This document shows, piece by piece, positions 11,803 through 23,000 of a stretch of DNA of 40,409 bases. Source of the stretch: Diphasiastrum complanatum. Lineage: Eukaryota; Streptophyta; Lycopodiopsida; Lycopodiales; Lycopodiaceae. The stretch spans positions 22,839,133 through 22,879,541 of the forward strand of contig CM055095.1 in the NCBI GenBank assembly GCA_029204225.1, given 5' to 3'. Every line of letters starts with the position of its first letter. The first letter of the stretch is position 1. The notes below the pieces were generated by a model. It saw nothing but the letters and a program-made list of their open reading frames with translations, was not told the DNA's origin and ran no database searches. Made by a program: the position numbers and the translations under genes.

Positions 11803-14212
11803 TCACTTACCCCACCCATATACATTCAAATCCAACTCCCTTCTTTTGCGGGCACCCACAGATCCTTCATTGTTTACATTCAGATCCAGAGCAGTTGCTG
11901 CTGCTGTATTGCCAAAATGATGACCAGATCCAGATGAATTAGTATACAGCCTGTTCATTTCATTCACCAGGCAAGCTCCTTGCAGTGGTAGACTTCCACT
12001 TCTGACAAGTGAAGACATGCTTTCATCAGCTGCAAGTATAACTCTTTTAGCTGCATGCATTTCAAGTGGATCAGAATTGGTGGGTGCAGTTTCTGATACA
12101 TCACTGCTTCTGAAACGGCTAGTGACAACCGTACCAAATTGCCTAGGGGCTTGTAATCCCCTCATCATGGAATTGCCAGAATGTAAGTATGGCATTGCTT
12201 CTTCAACCAGCCGGTCACCTGTATTGGAATTTCCCCGATCCCCAGAGATCATACTATTCTCTTGGATCGATCCATCTTCATCTCCATCATCATCCCAATC
12301 TTGCTCTTTATTGTCAGAGTAGGATGATCTCAACCTTTTCTTGTTTAGACTTTGACCATGATCGTTGTTGTTACCTTCCAGAATTCCCTTGGAAGTGAAG
12401 GTCTTGGACAATTGATGGGTACCTTGCAATTCTTGTTGCAATATGTGTTGCTCATGCCCATGTCCTGGTACAGACAAAGAAGGAAAAGGAACACTCTGAG
12501 ATTGATCAGCTATTTTTCCATATTCCGCCCCTTCAACAACATCTTTGTTACCTCCAGTGAGTGTTTCCCGGGCCTTTTGTAAGATGGATTGCAAATACTT
12601 GCCTTGAGCCTCAATACGCAGTTGCAAATGCCTCTGCACCTGATGACGCACAGGAAAAAGTTTCAGCTTCTAGAGCATAGCTGAAAAATCTATTGAAATT
12701 ACAGAATCAGAACATACTAGCACAACCCACATACATATCATCACAGTTGCACATAATGCAAAATTTGGGTACATCATACCTCCAATTGCTCCTGCAGCTT
12801 TCTCTGTACTTCCATTTGCATACGCAGTGCTTCAGTGATCTGCGGATTACTGCAATTCCAACAAACTATTCTCAAAGAAATGTCTATTTCAAATCTGTCG
12901 TTTAATCAACTTTGGATTGATCTAGAACAGAAAGAGAAGTGGCGCACTGGTTTATTCCCACTTACCCTGAAGAATTCTGACTGGCCACGATCGGAGAATC
13001 ATTAGTGCTTGCAGCCTGACCAGATAAGCTTCCTGCGAGATACCAGTTTAGGCTGTCACCAAATCAGTACATATCTCAACTGCAAATAGTTTTGCAAATG
13101 ATAGATGTGCACAAACTAAGCTAAATAGTGACTACCAACCTGTAAGCTACTTACCATCTTTTACGCTACCTTGATTCTGTTCCTTATTAAGCTGCTTTCC
13201 AAGACGAAATTTCTGCACAGGAGCGAGGCAACAGACATTGAGAAGATCAGTCCGAAGCATCAACGGATTATGCTGTCAATATAAGACTCTAGGCTTGTCA
13301 AGTGGCTACTTTTGCTGCTGCTGATGGATCCCCTAAGATATTTACACGCGAAGATCTGAAATTTCACACCTAACATGCCGGCGTATATTCTTAAATAGAG
13401 GCAGCTTGCAGAGAATATAAACAAATTACACAATTGCACTACTAATTGAGATGACTCAGCAAACCAGAAACTACGTCCTCCCATAAGCAGCAAAACAGTG
13501 TTGCCAGAGATTCACCTGCAGGTGGCTCTTTAGATGGTGTAAGGTCAGGCCTTTCATGCCCATAAGTTTCATAACAGATTTGGGTGTTGCTTCTGCAGAT
13601 GCGTACAGCCATATCTTAGGGTTAGTAACAAATAGAATGTGACTCTTTCTTATCACAATAGTTCTTTTTGTTTGGTGTCTCATGGAAGCTTTGATGCTAG
13701 ACAAACAGCACATAGACTGAAAGAGATTATTTACTCATCTCCATGAATCATGCAATATTGTGACAACAGCTCCTCCTTAGAAGTTAAGCAACAACTTTCA
13801 ATCAACTCCAGGTACATCATTAAGGCACCCAAGATCTGATAGATAATACTTTGAGAAAATTGAAACCTAAGACACACCAACGGTACAAAATGGCAGTTTG
13901 CTCTCCCGGTGACAGTTACAAGCAAATACTATACGAGAGATTTCGAATCACACATACAAACTTGAAAAATTTGAAACTTTTGATTCTCCACTTAACATAC
14001 TGAAGGTGTTTCTGTGACAAGCATTTTAGCAGGAGCGCTAGACCAGAAAATAAGCTCTTTTTTGTTCAAAATGTAAACTTACTGTCAGGACCACCAAGCT
14101 GGCTGACTGCATCGACAAAACGTTCATGCAAATCTGGAGTCCAACGCAAACGCGGTTTGGATTCTGCAGCAGCAACAATTCTAGTCTCTGCTGATATATC
14201 GTTAGAGAACAT
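11803..14212 (-). CDS. MYB-CC (GARP, PHL/APL-type) transcription factor
   Basis: Six coding exons with GT-AG borders: 14212-14083, 13592-13516, 13212-13155, 13032-12966, 12849-12780 and 12639-11803, giving 412 residues. The MYB-like DNA-binding domain spans about residues 19-75: KPRLRWTPDLHERFVDAV, then GGPDKATPKSVMKLMGMKGL, then LKSHLQKFRLGKQ. The MYB-CC coiled coil (about 112-157) includes ITEALRMQMEVQRKLQEQLE, then VQRHLQLRIEAQGKYLQSIL. Family members bind DNA as dimers in the nucleus and act in phosphate-starvation or vascular programmes; which applies here cannot be told. Likely nuclear signals are KKRLR (234-238) and RKRR (398-401), with an acidic stretch at 246-256. The C-terminus has two LDLN motifs (385-388, 403-406) and ends YGWGK. 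The ATG at 14212 is the first in frame after an upstream TAA; an extra 5' exon cannot be excluded. The LTLHHLKSHLQ helix has His where the family usually has Tyr. Confidence 0.93.
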
Positions 14213-15860
14213 GTCTAGTTGCTCAATTGTCGAGTACAGATAGTGGCACGTTGGTTATGCTAGCAAATTGTTCCAGTTGATACATTCTTAGCGTTTGTGT
14301 GAGGTAAGATTAACCTGCTCACAACAAAATACGCTGAAGCTCATAAGTGCAATGTAAGCTCTAGCTTGCATATACATAATACATGTGCTAGGCGCATGAG
14401 TAGTGCAGCCAGGAAATAGATGGTACTCTCTCCAGGAAATGCTCACCTCATGTCTTCCCAGTTTCATCGCTTGCTTAAGTGAATTACACGAACTAATCGA
14501 TGGTTGCATCTTCAACAACAGGCGCGCCATTCCTGCTGCGTTGCCGATTTAGCCATCCATTTGTTGATATGGCAACGAGCTGCTGGTTCAATGGAACTGT
14601 TGTCAATCAGGTCGTTGCATGCAATTATCACATCTGAGCTACATTGTTTAGAGGCAGATCGTTTCCTGCTCGACCGGATTGCTAGACATAGAAGAGAAGG
14701 AAAGTGTGAAAGATTGGTCTGACAAGTCAATAGGACGGACTTACTTCATGATCAGATGATTTCATGAAGAGAAGCAGTCACATATGTGTCCTGATGAACA
14801 TGTTAAGAGTAGAGCCTGAACAATTCAGTTTGATCGAAAACGTTCGGATGGCAATCCATTAATGCAGCTGGACGTGCACTACTGTTCTTCCCGGCTAGTT
14901 GCTTGACGCTTTCTGTCGCTCATTCACCTAAAAGCTAAAACAACGATGTCCTCCGAATCCGCTCTTCCACCCGTATGATAGTCAGCCTCTTCTTGTCTAG
15001 ATTTCTCTCACAAAATGCTCACAGTTATGTGTTTAATCAGTCTAAGCTCAAAACAACATACGATGAAGCTCATAATTAGCAGCGCTCGAACTAAGATCAA
15101 CCCATTTGCTTTCACTCAGCTGTTTCACAGCACTATCCATAGAATTCTCAGAGATCACCGACCTCGAAATTCAACCCGACCCGACCCGACCCAACCCACC
15201 TGAGGATTTCATTCCTGCTCCTCAACAAATACTCACATGGATCGGATCCAAACGCAGAACCCAATTGCCGCCTCCTTCAGGCTTGCACTCCCTAGTCCCC
15301 TCACCTGCAGCTCTAGTGTGAAGTTTTGCACTTGGTGTGAGATGGAGAAAGCATCAAATTGCTGCAGCTAAGCAAAGCTCGTGGAATGGTTGGCACAAGC
15401 CACGCAAGAGACAAAAGGATCCCCAATGCCGAATCCCATTGGCATTATTCAACCTCCCACAGATTCCCTCCCGACTATCCCCCCTTTCTTCTTCCCTTCC
15501 AACAAGTTCCCTTTCCCGCTTACCACCCACACCCACACCTTCACTATCTCCCTTCAACGCAACCAATGCGTTACCACCACCACCACCACCATCATCATCC
15601 TTGATCACTAAACCACTGCCACCACCACAAAAGCGCATATGCAAGCTAGGTTTGTACTCCATCCAAGGGCCATGGACATATCTTGGATTTGTGCATAGGT
15701 CATGGTAAAGCCAAGAGCTCTTTAGAGTCCTTGGATAGGGGACGGACCCAACCTACACCTACACCTCGAGTGAGAATATGATTCTTGTGACCATTCACAC
15801 TTACTAGTAACAATATATGGAATGCTCCAGATTGATTAGCTAGTTTGAGTCGCTCTCATG
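14213..15860. other. Upstream flank of the MYB-CC gene
   Basis: This probably holds the gene's 5' leader and promoter (minus-strand gene, so upstream is to the right), but no TATA box or start site can be fixed with confidence. Low-complexity patches include a GACCC repeat at about 15175-15198 and a CCA/TCA repeat at about 15573-15598. Open frames at 15337-15708 on both strands are proline- or glycine-rich translations of these patches and I do not call them genes. Confidence 0.5.
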
Positions 15861-15995
15861 CCATTGGTCCATTTCTCTTTAGTTGTCCCTGGCAACTCAA
15901 CATGTCAAGGCAAGTTTATACCACCTTATGTGCCACATGGTAGCAACTCAACACAACTGTGAAAGGAAGGGCTCTATTCTTGAATGGACCAATGG
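15861..15995. repeat. Inverted repeat with perfect 13 bp arms
   Basis: CCATTGGTCCATT at 15861-15873 is the exact reverse complement of AATGGACCAATGG at 15983-15995, with a ~109 bp loop. It could be a small foldback element or chance. Confidence 0.55.
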
Positions 15996-16149
15996 GAGAA
16001 CTCCATTTGAAATTAAGGACTTGTTCGGCATCCTTAGTTGTCTACAAAAGGTAAAAGTTTGGACCAAAGAAAAGCCTCCAAAGTTTCTACGAGTGTATGG
16101 TTGTCTAGCTCAGCTTTTCTAGTTTAGTTTCTTTCAGAGTTCATTAGAG

Positions 16150-16305
16150 TATTGCTACTCGCGCTTAATGCTTATCGCTTCATCGAGCAGCAGAATTGCT
16201 GGGGTTTTCATAATTGCTCGAGCTATACAAATTCTCTGTGTTTGGCCACCAGAAAGGTGAAGTCCCCGCTCCCCAACTTGTGTTGAGTAACCATTTGGCA
16301 ATAAG
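16150..16305 (-). pseudogene. Decayed ABCB-type ABC transporter exon, signature and Walker B
   Basis: Read leftwards from 16305, just after a TGCAG acceptor, the frame gives [20 protein letters not shown], then [20 protein letters not shown] and DEA. This contains the ABC signature (LSGGQ) and the Walker B motif ending in the catalytic Glu (LLLDEA) of an ABC transporter B-type nucleotide-binding domain. After DEA the reading decays: ATSAL can be traced only by assuming a 2-base loss, and stops follow. The exon begins with the last base of a codon, matching the phase at the end of the ABCB-like exon at 3473-3652. The following D-loop and H-loop exon was not found, so this cannot be functional. 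Confidence 0.82.
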
Positions 16306-16309
16306 CTGC

Positions 16310-17578
16310 ACATGAAGCCCAATCATGAATTAGAATGGCATTGGTTGAAATCAGTGGCGAAAAGGTGCAGTGTAGGATCAAGAATCTGGTTCTTGATTTT
16401 CATGACCTGGTTTGAATAGTAGCATCAAAGGGAGAGAAAACAAAGTAATGGGAAACAAAAGCATAAATTTGGCACGTATACTGAGTGTATTATTGCACTC
16501 AAATCGTTATTTCAACAATGAATGTTATATCTAAGCCAGTGAGAAAAAGACAAATCTCAAAATAAAATTTTCTATTTTGTGAATACCAAACGTACTGTAC
16601 AATCAAAAAATAGACTTAGCAAATGTGCACGTGATCATATAAGGGTAAAGAGTCAAAGACATCAACTCTTACATGTCCATCGCTGGAACAACATGGTCTC
16701 TATATGTAGATTCGATGTTTAAATGTGAGTTTATCATGCCTATGCAATCTATCGTTGGATAGCACATAGCACTATTGATACATCTTCATCTTATGAGAAA
16801 TATTTCAGCGATCTCTCCATCGTTGGACAACGCCCATTCCTAATAAAAAAAAAGCCATGAAGTATGTGTAGGAGTGAGGCAGCCCTCCACCGCTGCTCAC
16901 TGAACCATAAGGAGCAAGCAAAAGTATGGAAAAATTGTGGTTACATCATTACTATCACCTACGATTTCAGAGAATTCTCACATACTTTGAAACTGTCCAT
17001 CGCTGCCTATTGAGGCAGGGTGGATGGTTTCAAGAAACCAAATAGTGATTTTGTTGTCCATCGCTGGACCTCAATGTGTTCTTGCCCTATTACAACCTTT
17101 ACATGGTTTAGAGAGATGAGTGGCATATCAAAGCAGATCATTATTAAAGCAACCTCCTCCGAAAAGTAGAGCCAATACAAACGTAATGTAAGAGAGAAGC
17201 AAATACATACCGTAAGCTGTCAAATCGCTGATCCGTAAGTAGGTAGGGCGCACTTTCAACAAGTATCAGAGGAGCAAAGTCTTTCACCGGTGTTGTAAAG
17301 CAAAAAAGGTTGAACAGAGCATGTACTTATAGTGCCCAATAAGGTAATAACCTGGAAGGAGAGAGTGGGAGTGGGAAACCCTATTTCTCTCCAAATTATT
17401 TTAAACGGACCAAACCATTTCAAATATTTGTGGGAAAACCTTCTAAGTAAAAAATGGAGCTCCATTATGTGCAAGGGCACAACAATAAAAACCTTGTAAG
17501 CATGAAGTAGCGGTACGTCAGTATCTGTCCACGTTTTCTGTTTAATGTAGTAGGGTAAAAATGGACAAAGGAGCATCC

Positions 17579-17580
<2 letters not shown>
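16310..17580. other. Gene-free stretch with a recurring TCCATCGCTGGA motif
   Basis: No gene was recognised. TCCATCGCTGGA or a close variant occurs at 16676, 16748, 16816, 16996 and 17057, with spacings of 72, 68, 180 and 61 bp. The sequence between copies is not obviously repeated. A minus-strand open frame at 17256-17580 has no reliable domain. Confidence 0.6.

Positions 17581-17649
<69 letters not shown>
17581..17649. repeat. (GA)n microsatellite, ~69 bp
   Basis: An uninterrupted GA run. Confidence 0.97.
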
Positions 17650-17652
<3 letters not shown>

Positions 17653-18311
17653 AAAGTGCAAGGTCACTAGAAAAGCAAAACATGCATTGTTTGCATGACT
17701 TAGTAATTAGGGCTCATGCAAATGAAAATAGCTTTTGCTTTCGCTTATGCCTCATGGAGTGTTTGCATGTCACTTTAGCCATGAACTAAGGTTTCAACCT
17801 TAAAAATTAAGACCACCACCACATAATGTCCATTAACGTTGACTTTTTTTCAAACTCCATTGACCTACCTCAACACATAGTATTGCCTTGCAACCTTTGC
17901 AAGGTAGGCAAAGCCAAAAATATTTTGGTTTAGCTAGTCAATATTCAAAAGGGACCTAGCGATGGGAGTTGAAGGTTAGAAACTAAAATATTGGCCATGC
18001 TGGGAAATGGGAGAAAATGAAATGTTTCCTTTTGAAAAGAGGTCTAGCATTGTGAACATACAAATAACCAGATTTTCCCTTGAGGCAGGCCTGCAATAAC
18101 CTTGGTCCAAGTTGAATATATGTCACCTAAAAAAAAGCATGACTTCTAAAAAAAAATTCACTGAAGGGGCAACATTAACGTCTTTAGTCATGGTGAGGAT
18201 GTAGGAGCCTTTAGTTTGAAAGTGAAACAACATATAAACAGGGTGATCTAAAAATTGCAAGCAAGTTTTTTCTACACGTTAAAAAGAACAAGGTATTGCA
18301 CTTTAAAATGG

Positions 18312-18378
<67 letters not shown>

Positions 18379-19030
18379 TGCAACTCAAATTCACCTAAAA
18401 GTGACATATAAGCTCTAAGAGAATTATCATGATAGCTTAAGGTATTGCACCAAAGTGAAAAAACATGAATGCCAAGGTAGAAAATACACTTAAAAGCATT
18501 GTGTTTTGAAATATCCGTTTCATCTTGTTGGCTACAAGTGACACTTAGATGTCATTTTGACAGACAATTTGCATGTAAGAGTAAACGGCATGTGTGATGA
18601 TCAAATTTGAGAAGTGCATGTTAATAGTTAATATAATTATAACGCCAAGTATTTAGTCTTCTTTGTGGTGTACTCTTATCTTTAAGGCATAATATGCCTC
18701 TACATAAATACATTATAAAGTTCTTTTGAAATATTCAAGTCACAAACCATTTGCATCATTGCCATAGCCGAAAGCAAAAGCAAAGTTGCATGGACCCCAT
18801 TTGGGCACATTCCACAAAATTCAAGGGGGAAAAGAACTTCGTAATTTGCATAACAAAAGAAGTGACCTATTATTAACATGCTAGGAGCATGCCTAGGTGT
18901 GTGCCAAGCTAGGTTCCTATTCAAAATTTTAGCCCATATCTTATAACCTTTGTAGAGATGATTACGAACTTGCATGATCATAATGAAAAAGTCATACTTT
19001 TTGGTAGGAGGTGATATGCAACACAACTAC
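17650..19030. other. Gene-free stretch with a (CA)n microsatellite
   Basis: No gene was recognised. A perfect AC dinucleotide run of about 63 bp lies at 18315-18377. The open frame at 18700-19026 (minus) has no recognisable domain. Confidence 0.6.
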
Positions 19031-19034
19031 ATAT

Positions 19035-19195
19035 ATGTCGGAATTCGACAGCCCGACGTGGATAGGGCGTGAAATATTTAAAAAAAAAATACGTGTCATC
19101 CGACGTGGACAGACGTCAGCAATCCAAAAGCCTATCCACGACCTCTGACCTCTGACATCCATGCCCTCATTGAAACGGAGGTCGGATTCCGACAT
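19035..19195. mobile_element. Foldback/MITE-like element with nested inverted arms
   Basis: ATGTCGGAATTCGAC at 19035-19049 pairs with GTCGGATTCCGACAT at 19181-19195 (14 of 15 positions). Inside, CGACGTGGATAGGGC at 19054-19068 pairs with GCCTATCCACGACC at 19130-19143, with one or two mismatches. Further GACGTC and GACGTGGA words lie in and just beyond the loop. No target-site duplication is clear, so the element ends are uncertain. It has no coding capacity. Confidence 0.45.
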
Positions 19196-19528
19196 GTTTG
19201 GACGACGTCAAAATCTGACGTCCGATTGTTTTTGGACATTTCGCGCGATCCAATGTCTCTTTTTTTTATTGGGTGCAGGTTGGAGCGATTCTTGCATTTG
19301 GAGCTTGGATCTTGAAAATCATTTCATGCTTTTGATGCTTAGAGGTTGGTGCTTCAAGACATTGAAAGCTTTTGGAATTTATGTTTTGCTTTTTTATTAA
19401 AAGATAGAGTTTCTTTTGTTTGTTTTTGTGAAAGAAAGTGAAGAGAGAAAAGGTAAGTGTTTGAATAGATAGTGTTAAGTGTAAAGTAAATGAAGATAGC
19501 GTTTGATCATAAATGGAACTTAGATTTG

Positions 19529-19710
<182 letters not shown>

Positions 19711-19810
19711 AATTTTGCATTGATTTAGAATGATTTAGGATTTTTTTTTTGTAGTAGATTGTTAGGATTATTTAGGATAGTGTTTGGTAGTAATAGATTG
19801 TTAGATTTGT

Positions 19811-20031
<221 letters not shown>

Positions 20032-20100
20032 GGGTGTGTGCTTGTGCGTGTGTTTTACATTTGCATTGATTTAGAATTTAGGGTAATATATGAATAGATA

Positions 20101-21328
20101 GAATTCATAATGTCCCCTGTCAATTCGGAAAGCTGTTTTATGCTGATCCTCTTCTTTAACCTTAATTTGATGGTATCCTGAATGTAAATCTATCTTTGAA
20201 AAAACACTAGCTCCCTTTAATGTATCCAACAAATCATCCACTCTAGGGATTGGATATCTGTTTTTGATGGTCACTTTGTTAAGAGCTCGGTAATCAATAC
20301 ACATCCTGAATGTTCCATCTTTCTTCTTAACCAGCAACACAGGAGAGGCAAAAGGTGATTAGGCTTCGAACAATCAATTCTTGTGAGAGTAACTCCTGAA
20401 CCTATTTATGGACTTCTTCTTTTCAATCTTTGATAGTCTGTAAGGTGGTAAATTGACCGGTTTAGTCTCCGATTCCAATTTAATGGGATGGTCCACGAAT
20501 CTGTTAGTAGGTTCCCCTTTGGGTAACTGATCAGCAAACACATCAAAACATTTACCCAAGATCTTCCGAATTTTTGGATCTTTTACACTTTGTTTTACCT
20601 TGGCCAATGGTTTTGTTTTTACTTCCTTGAATTTCCTTCAGCTTCTTCAATCCTGAGCACAAACATTTCCACACTGTGATCTACACAGCTTTTGAGCCTT
20701 CTCTACAGAAATAGGCTACAAAGTTGAACGTGATTGAGTAGATTGAATGTTGTGTAGTTCAAATTGGCGTTCTCCTTGTCTAAAGCTCAACAGTCCTTGA
20801 TCAAAGTTGATTGTTACATTTCCCAAGGTCTTAAGTCATTCCACCCCTAGTATAACAATTGGACCCAACTCCACAATATGGAAACTCGTTTTAAGAGTAT
20901 AATCTTCCATTTGTAATCTCACTATTGGAGTGATATTAATACAAGGAATGGTTACTCCATTGGCAATCTGGACTCTCATCTTATTACAACGATCCAAAGA
21001 TGCTAATCCATAGCTTTGTAATGACCTACTATTGGAGAAGTTATGCATACTACCACTATCTATTAAGCAAAATACTCTCCTTCCATTAATTAACGCTTGC
21101 ACACGGAAGGTTTTGTTAGAATGGGATCCATTGAAAGCATTTAAAGATATGTTCAATAGTTCCACTTTCTGATCCCTCCTAGTGGATCTTTCCTACTATC
21201 CGTGTTCTGATTGATGGTTTGGTGATTCCTCATCTGATGAGGTGTCTTCCTTTCCTTCTTTTCTTTGCGGCAGCTGAGTGTCAATGGCATTATATGAAAA
21301 AGTGCTAGCATCATCTTCATCATCTTCA
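20101..21328 (-). pseudogene. Inverted gypsy segment: protease and N-terminal RT half
   Basis: Reading leftwards, a frame with acidic and polar sequence (QRKEGKEDTSSDEE) meets two adjacent TAG stops. An aspartic protease region follows (about 21165-20836) with LIDSGSMHNFSNS as the active-site loop and IVILGVE at its end. Next comes the RT lead-in (20607-20374, with ADQLPKGEPTNR and LPPYRLS) and RT motifs [20 protein letters not shown] and [13 protein letters not shown] (20340-20101). Homology stops abruptly after GHYEF at 20101, in the middle of RT; the catalytic aspartates are not in this piece. The missing half lies on the other strand starting at 21329. Confidence 0.88.
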
Positions 21329-22391
21329 ACTAATGCTAGTGCCACTTTTCAAGCTCTTATGAATCAAATTTTTGAACCTTACTTTTATTTGTTTGTCTTG
21401 GTATTCTTTGATGACAACCTGATATATAGCAGGAACATGGAAGAGCATGTGAAATACAATTTTAAGTATTCTTTGAGAATACAAGTTGTGTGCAAAGATA
21501 ACCAAATGTGAATTCGCTCGAGATGAGGTGGAATACTTGGGACATATTGTGTCCAAAGAGGGAATCAAGGTGGACCAAAAGAAGATTGAGATAATCAAGA
21601 ATTGGAATTCACCTAACAACATCAGAGAATTGAGAGGATTCCTGGGTTTAGCCTCTTATTATAGAAGATTCATTCAGGACTTCTCAAAAGTGACAGCACT
21701 GCTAACCCATCTTCTGAGAAAGGACAAGTTTGAATGGAATGAGAAAACTCAGATGGCTTTCGAAGCTCTTAAGGAATCATTGGTAACAGCTCCGTTACTA
21801 GTGCAACCCAATTTCAACTTACCTTTCATGGTTACAGTGGATGCCTGTGGCACGGGATTGGGAGCTATTTTGAGCCAATCAGATGGAGTTATTGCTTATG
21901 AAAGTAGGAAACTCACTGATAAGGAAGCGTCATATCCTACTCATGATAAGGAGATGCTGGCAATTGTGCATGCTCTTAAGAAATGGCGACACTATTTATA
22001 TGGTTCTAAATTCTTGATTAAAAGTGACCATCATAGTCTTAAATATTTCTTGAGCCAAAAGCAATTGAATGACAAGCAAAAGAGATGGTTATCACAAGTT
22101 CAATCTTATGATTTTAATATTGATTATTAAAATGGAAAGGACAATGTGGTTGCAGATGCATTATCGAGAATATGATCTTTGCAGATGAATGCATCATCGA
22201 AATCTACAGTGGAATATGTGGCATACTTGGTGGAACATCAAAACGAAATTTTGGATCATCTTCTAATGGAAGAGCACAGAATGTTGTGGTCAAATTTGAG
22301 ATTCGGCACAATCTCCACAATAACTGCATTGAGTGCAGATTGGATAAAAGACATCCAAGCAGAATATATGGAGAAAGACATTCGCCATTGA
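21329..22391 (+). pseudogene. Gypsy RT C-terminal half, RNase H and linker
   Basis: The frame opens in [15 protein letters not shown], just downstream of the point where the inverted half stops, and carries the RT catalytic box [10 protein letters not shown] (FFDD at 21404-21415). A frameshift near 21480 leads to [20 protein letters not shown], the RT thumb FLGLASYYRRFI, and RNase H with VDACGTGLGAILSQ (first catalytic Asp), DKEMLAIVHALKKWRHYL and KSDHHSLKYFL. A TAA at 22128 and a TGA at 22170 interrupt NVVADALSRI. A further frame, 22179-22391, contains TALSADWIKDIQAEYMEKD, the linker before integrase. Integrase itself is missing. In an intact element these domains copy the RNA into DNA and degrade the template. 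Confidence 0.9.
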
Positions 22392-22469
22392 TACAATTTG
22401 AAATGTGTCCCTAGAGCTACTAGGCAGATGCCTTCATTTTTTAGGACAAAAATGTTTAAGTAAGGGGAG

Positions 22470-23000
22470 TGTCATGTACTTTTAGTACATCCATGCTTAT
22501 CAATGCATCAGAAAATCCATTGTAAGCTTTGTAGGCCCAAAAGGAGCTATTAGCCTTAAGAACAAGGCGGTTCCCTCTTTAGGCCCTTCAAAGTAATAAG
22601 TAAGGATAATAGGCCACTAAGGGCCCAATGTAGGCTAATCAATGCTTAACAAGGGTTAACTATCTTTCAAGAGAGTTATGTTTAGTTAAGTAAGAGCACT
22701 GTCTATAACTAGGCAAGAGACATCATTTTGTGAACCTTTTGGCTCATTTGCAAGTGAGAGCTTCTAGCTTCCTTGTGAATGTGAGCCATAGGGATCTCCA
22801 TTGCTAGGTCTCATGTGCCCTATTCACATGAATCCATGCTCATTTACATTGCTTTGTACTCTTCTTTTCATTGCTAATGTGATTCCATTGGGATCTCGTT
22901 GTTTCTAGCTTTCTATGGATATGATATCTTGAATGCTTTTTTCTTGCTCTTAGCTTTACTTCCATTGTAATTGCTATTTGCTTAGATTTGGCACATGACA
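22470..23000 (+). repeat. 3' LTR of the Ty3/gypsy element
   Basis: A 531 bp LTR starts TGTCATGTAC and ends GCACATGACA, so its 7 bp ends (TGTCATG and CATGACA) are perfect inverted repeats. A purine tract (AAGTAAGGGGAG) immediately precedes it, as expected for plus-strand priming. The base after its end belongs to copia RNase H. The right-hand flank is TTGTC; the matching left-hand target copy cannot be found because the element's 5' end is lost. Confidence 0.85.

Larger units (their letters stand above)
20101..23000 (+). mobile_element. Rearranged Ty3/gypsy retrotransposon
   Basis: The parts are an inverted segment 20101-21328 (protease and N-terminal half of RT, reading leftwards), a forward segment 21329-22391 (C-terminal half of RT, RNase H and the linker towards integrase), a polypurine tract just before 22470, and an LTR to 23000. 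Integrase, a 5' LTR and most of gag are absent. The LTR ends lie directly in a copia RNase H gene, so this element integrated after that copia. Several stops and frameshifts make it non-autonomous. Confidence 0.85.

Noticed and set aside
15337-15708. Proline-rich plus-strand frame and glycine-rich minus-strand frame
   Set aside because: Low-complexity CCA/TCC sequence explains both; no domain, no splice evidence, and the position fits the MYB-CC upstream region.
15883-16122. Plus-strand frame ending KPPKFLRVYGCLA, possibly a copia integrase scrap
   Set aside because: Only about 13 residues resemble the copia LRVFGCLA motif, and nothing flanking supports an element.
17256-17580. Minus-strand frame with RRFSHKYLKWFGPFKII, possibly a gypsy integrase C-terminus
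   Set aside because: The resemblance to the KYYGPF motif is short, and the downstream sequence does not continue the family pattern.
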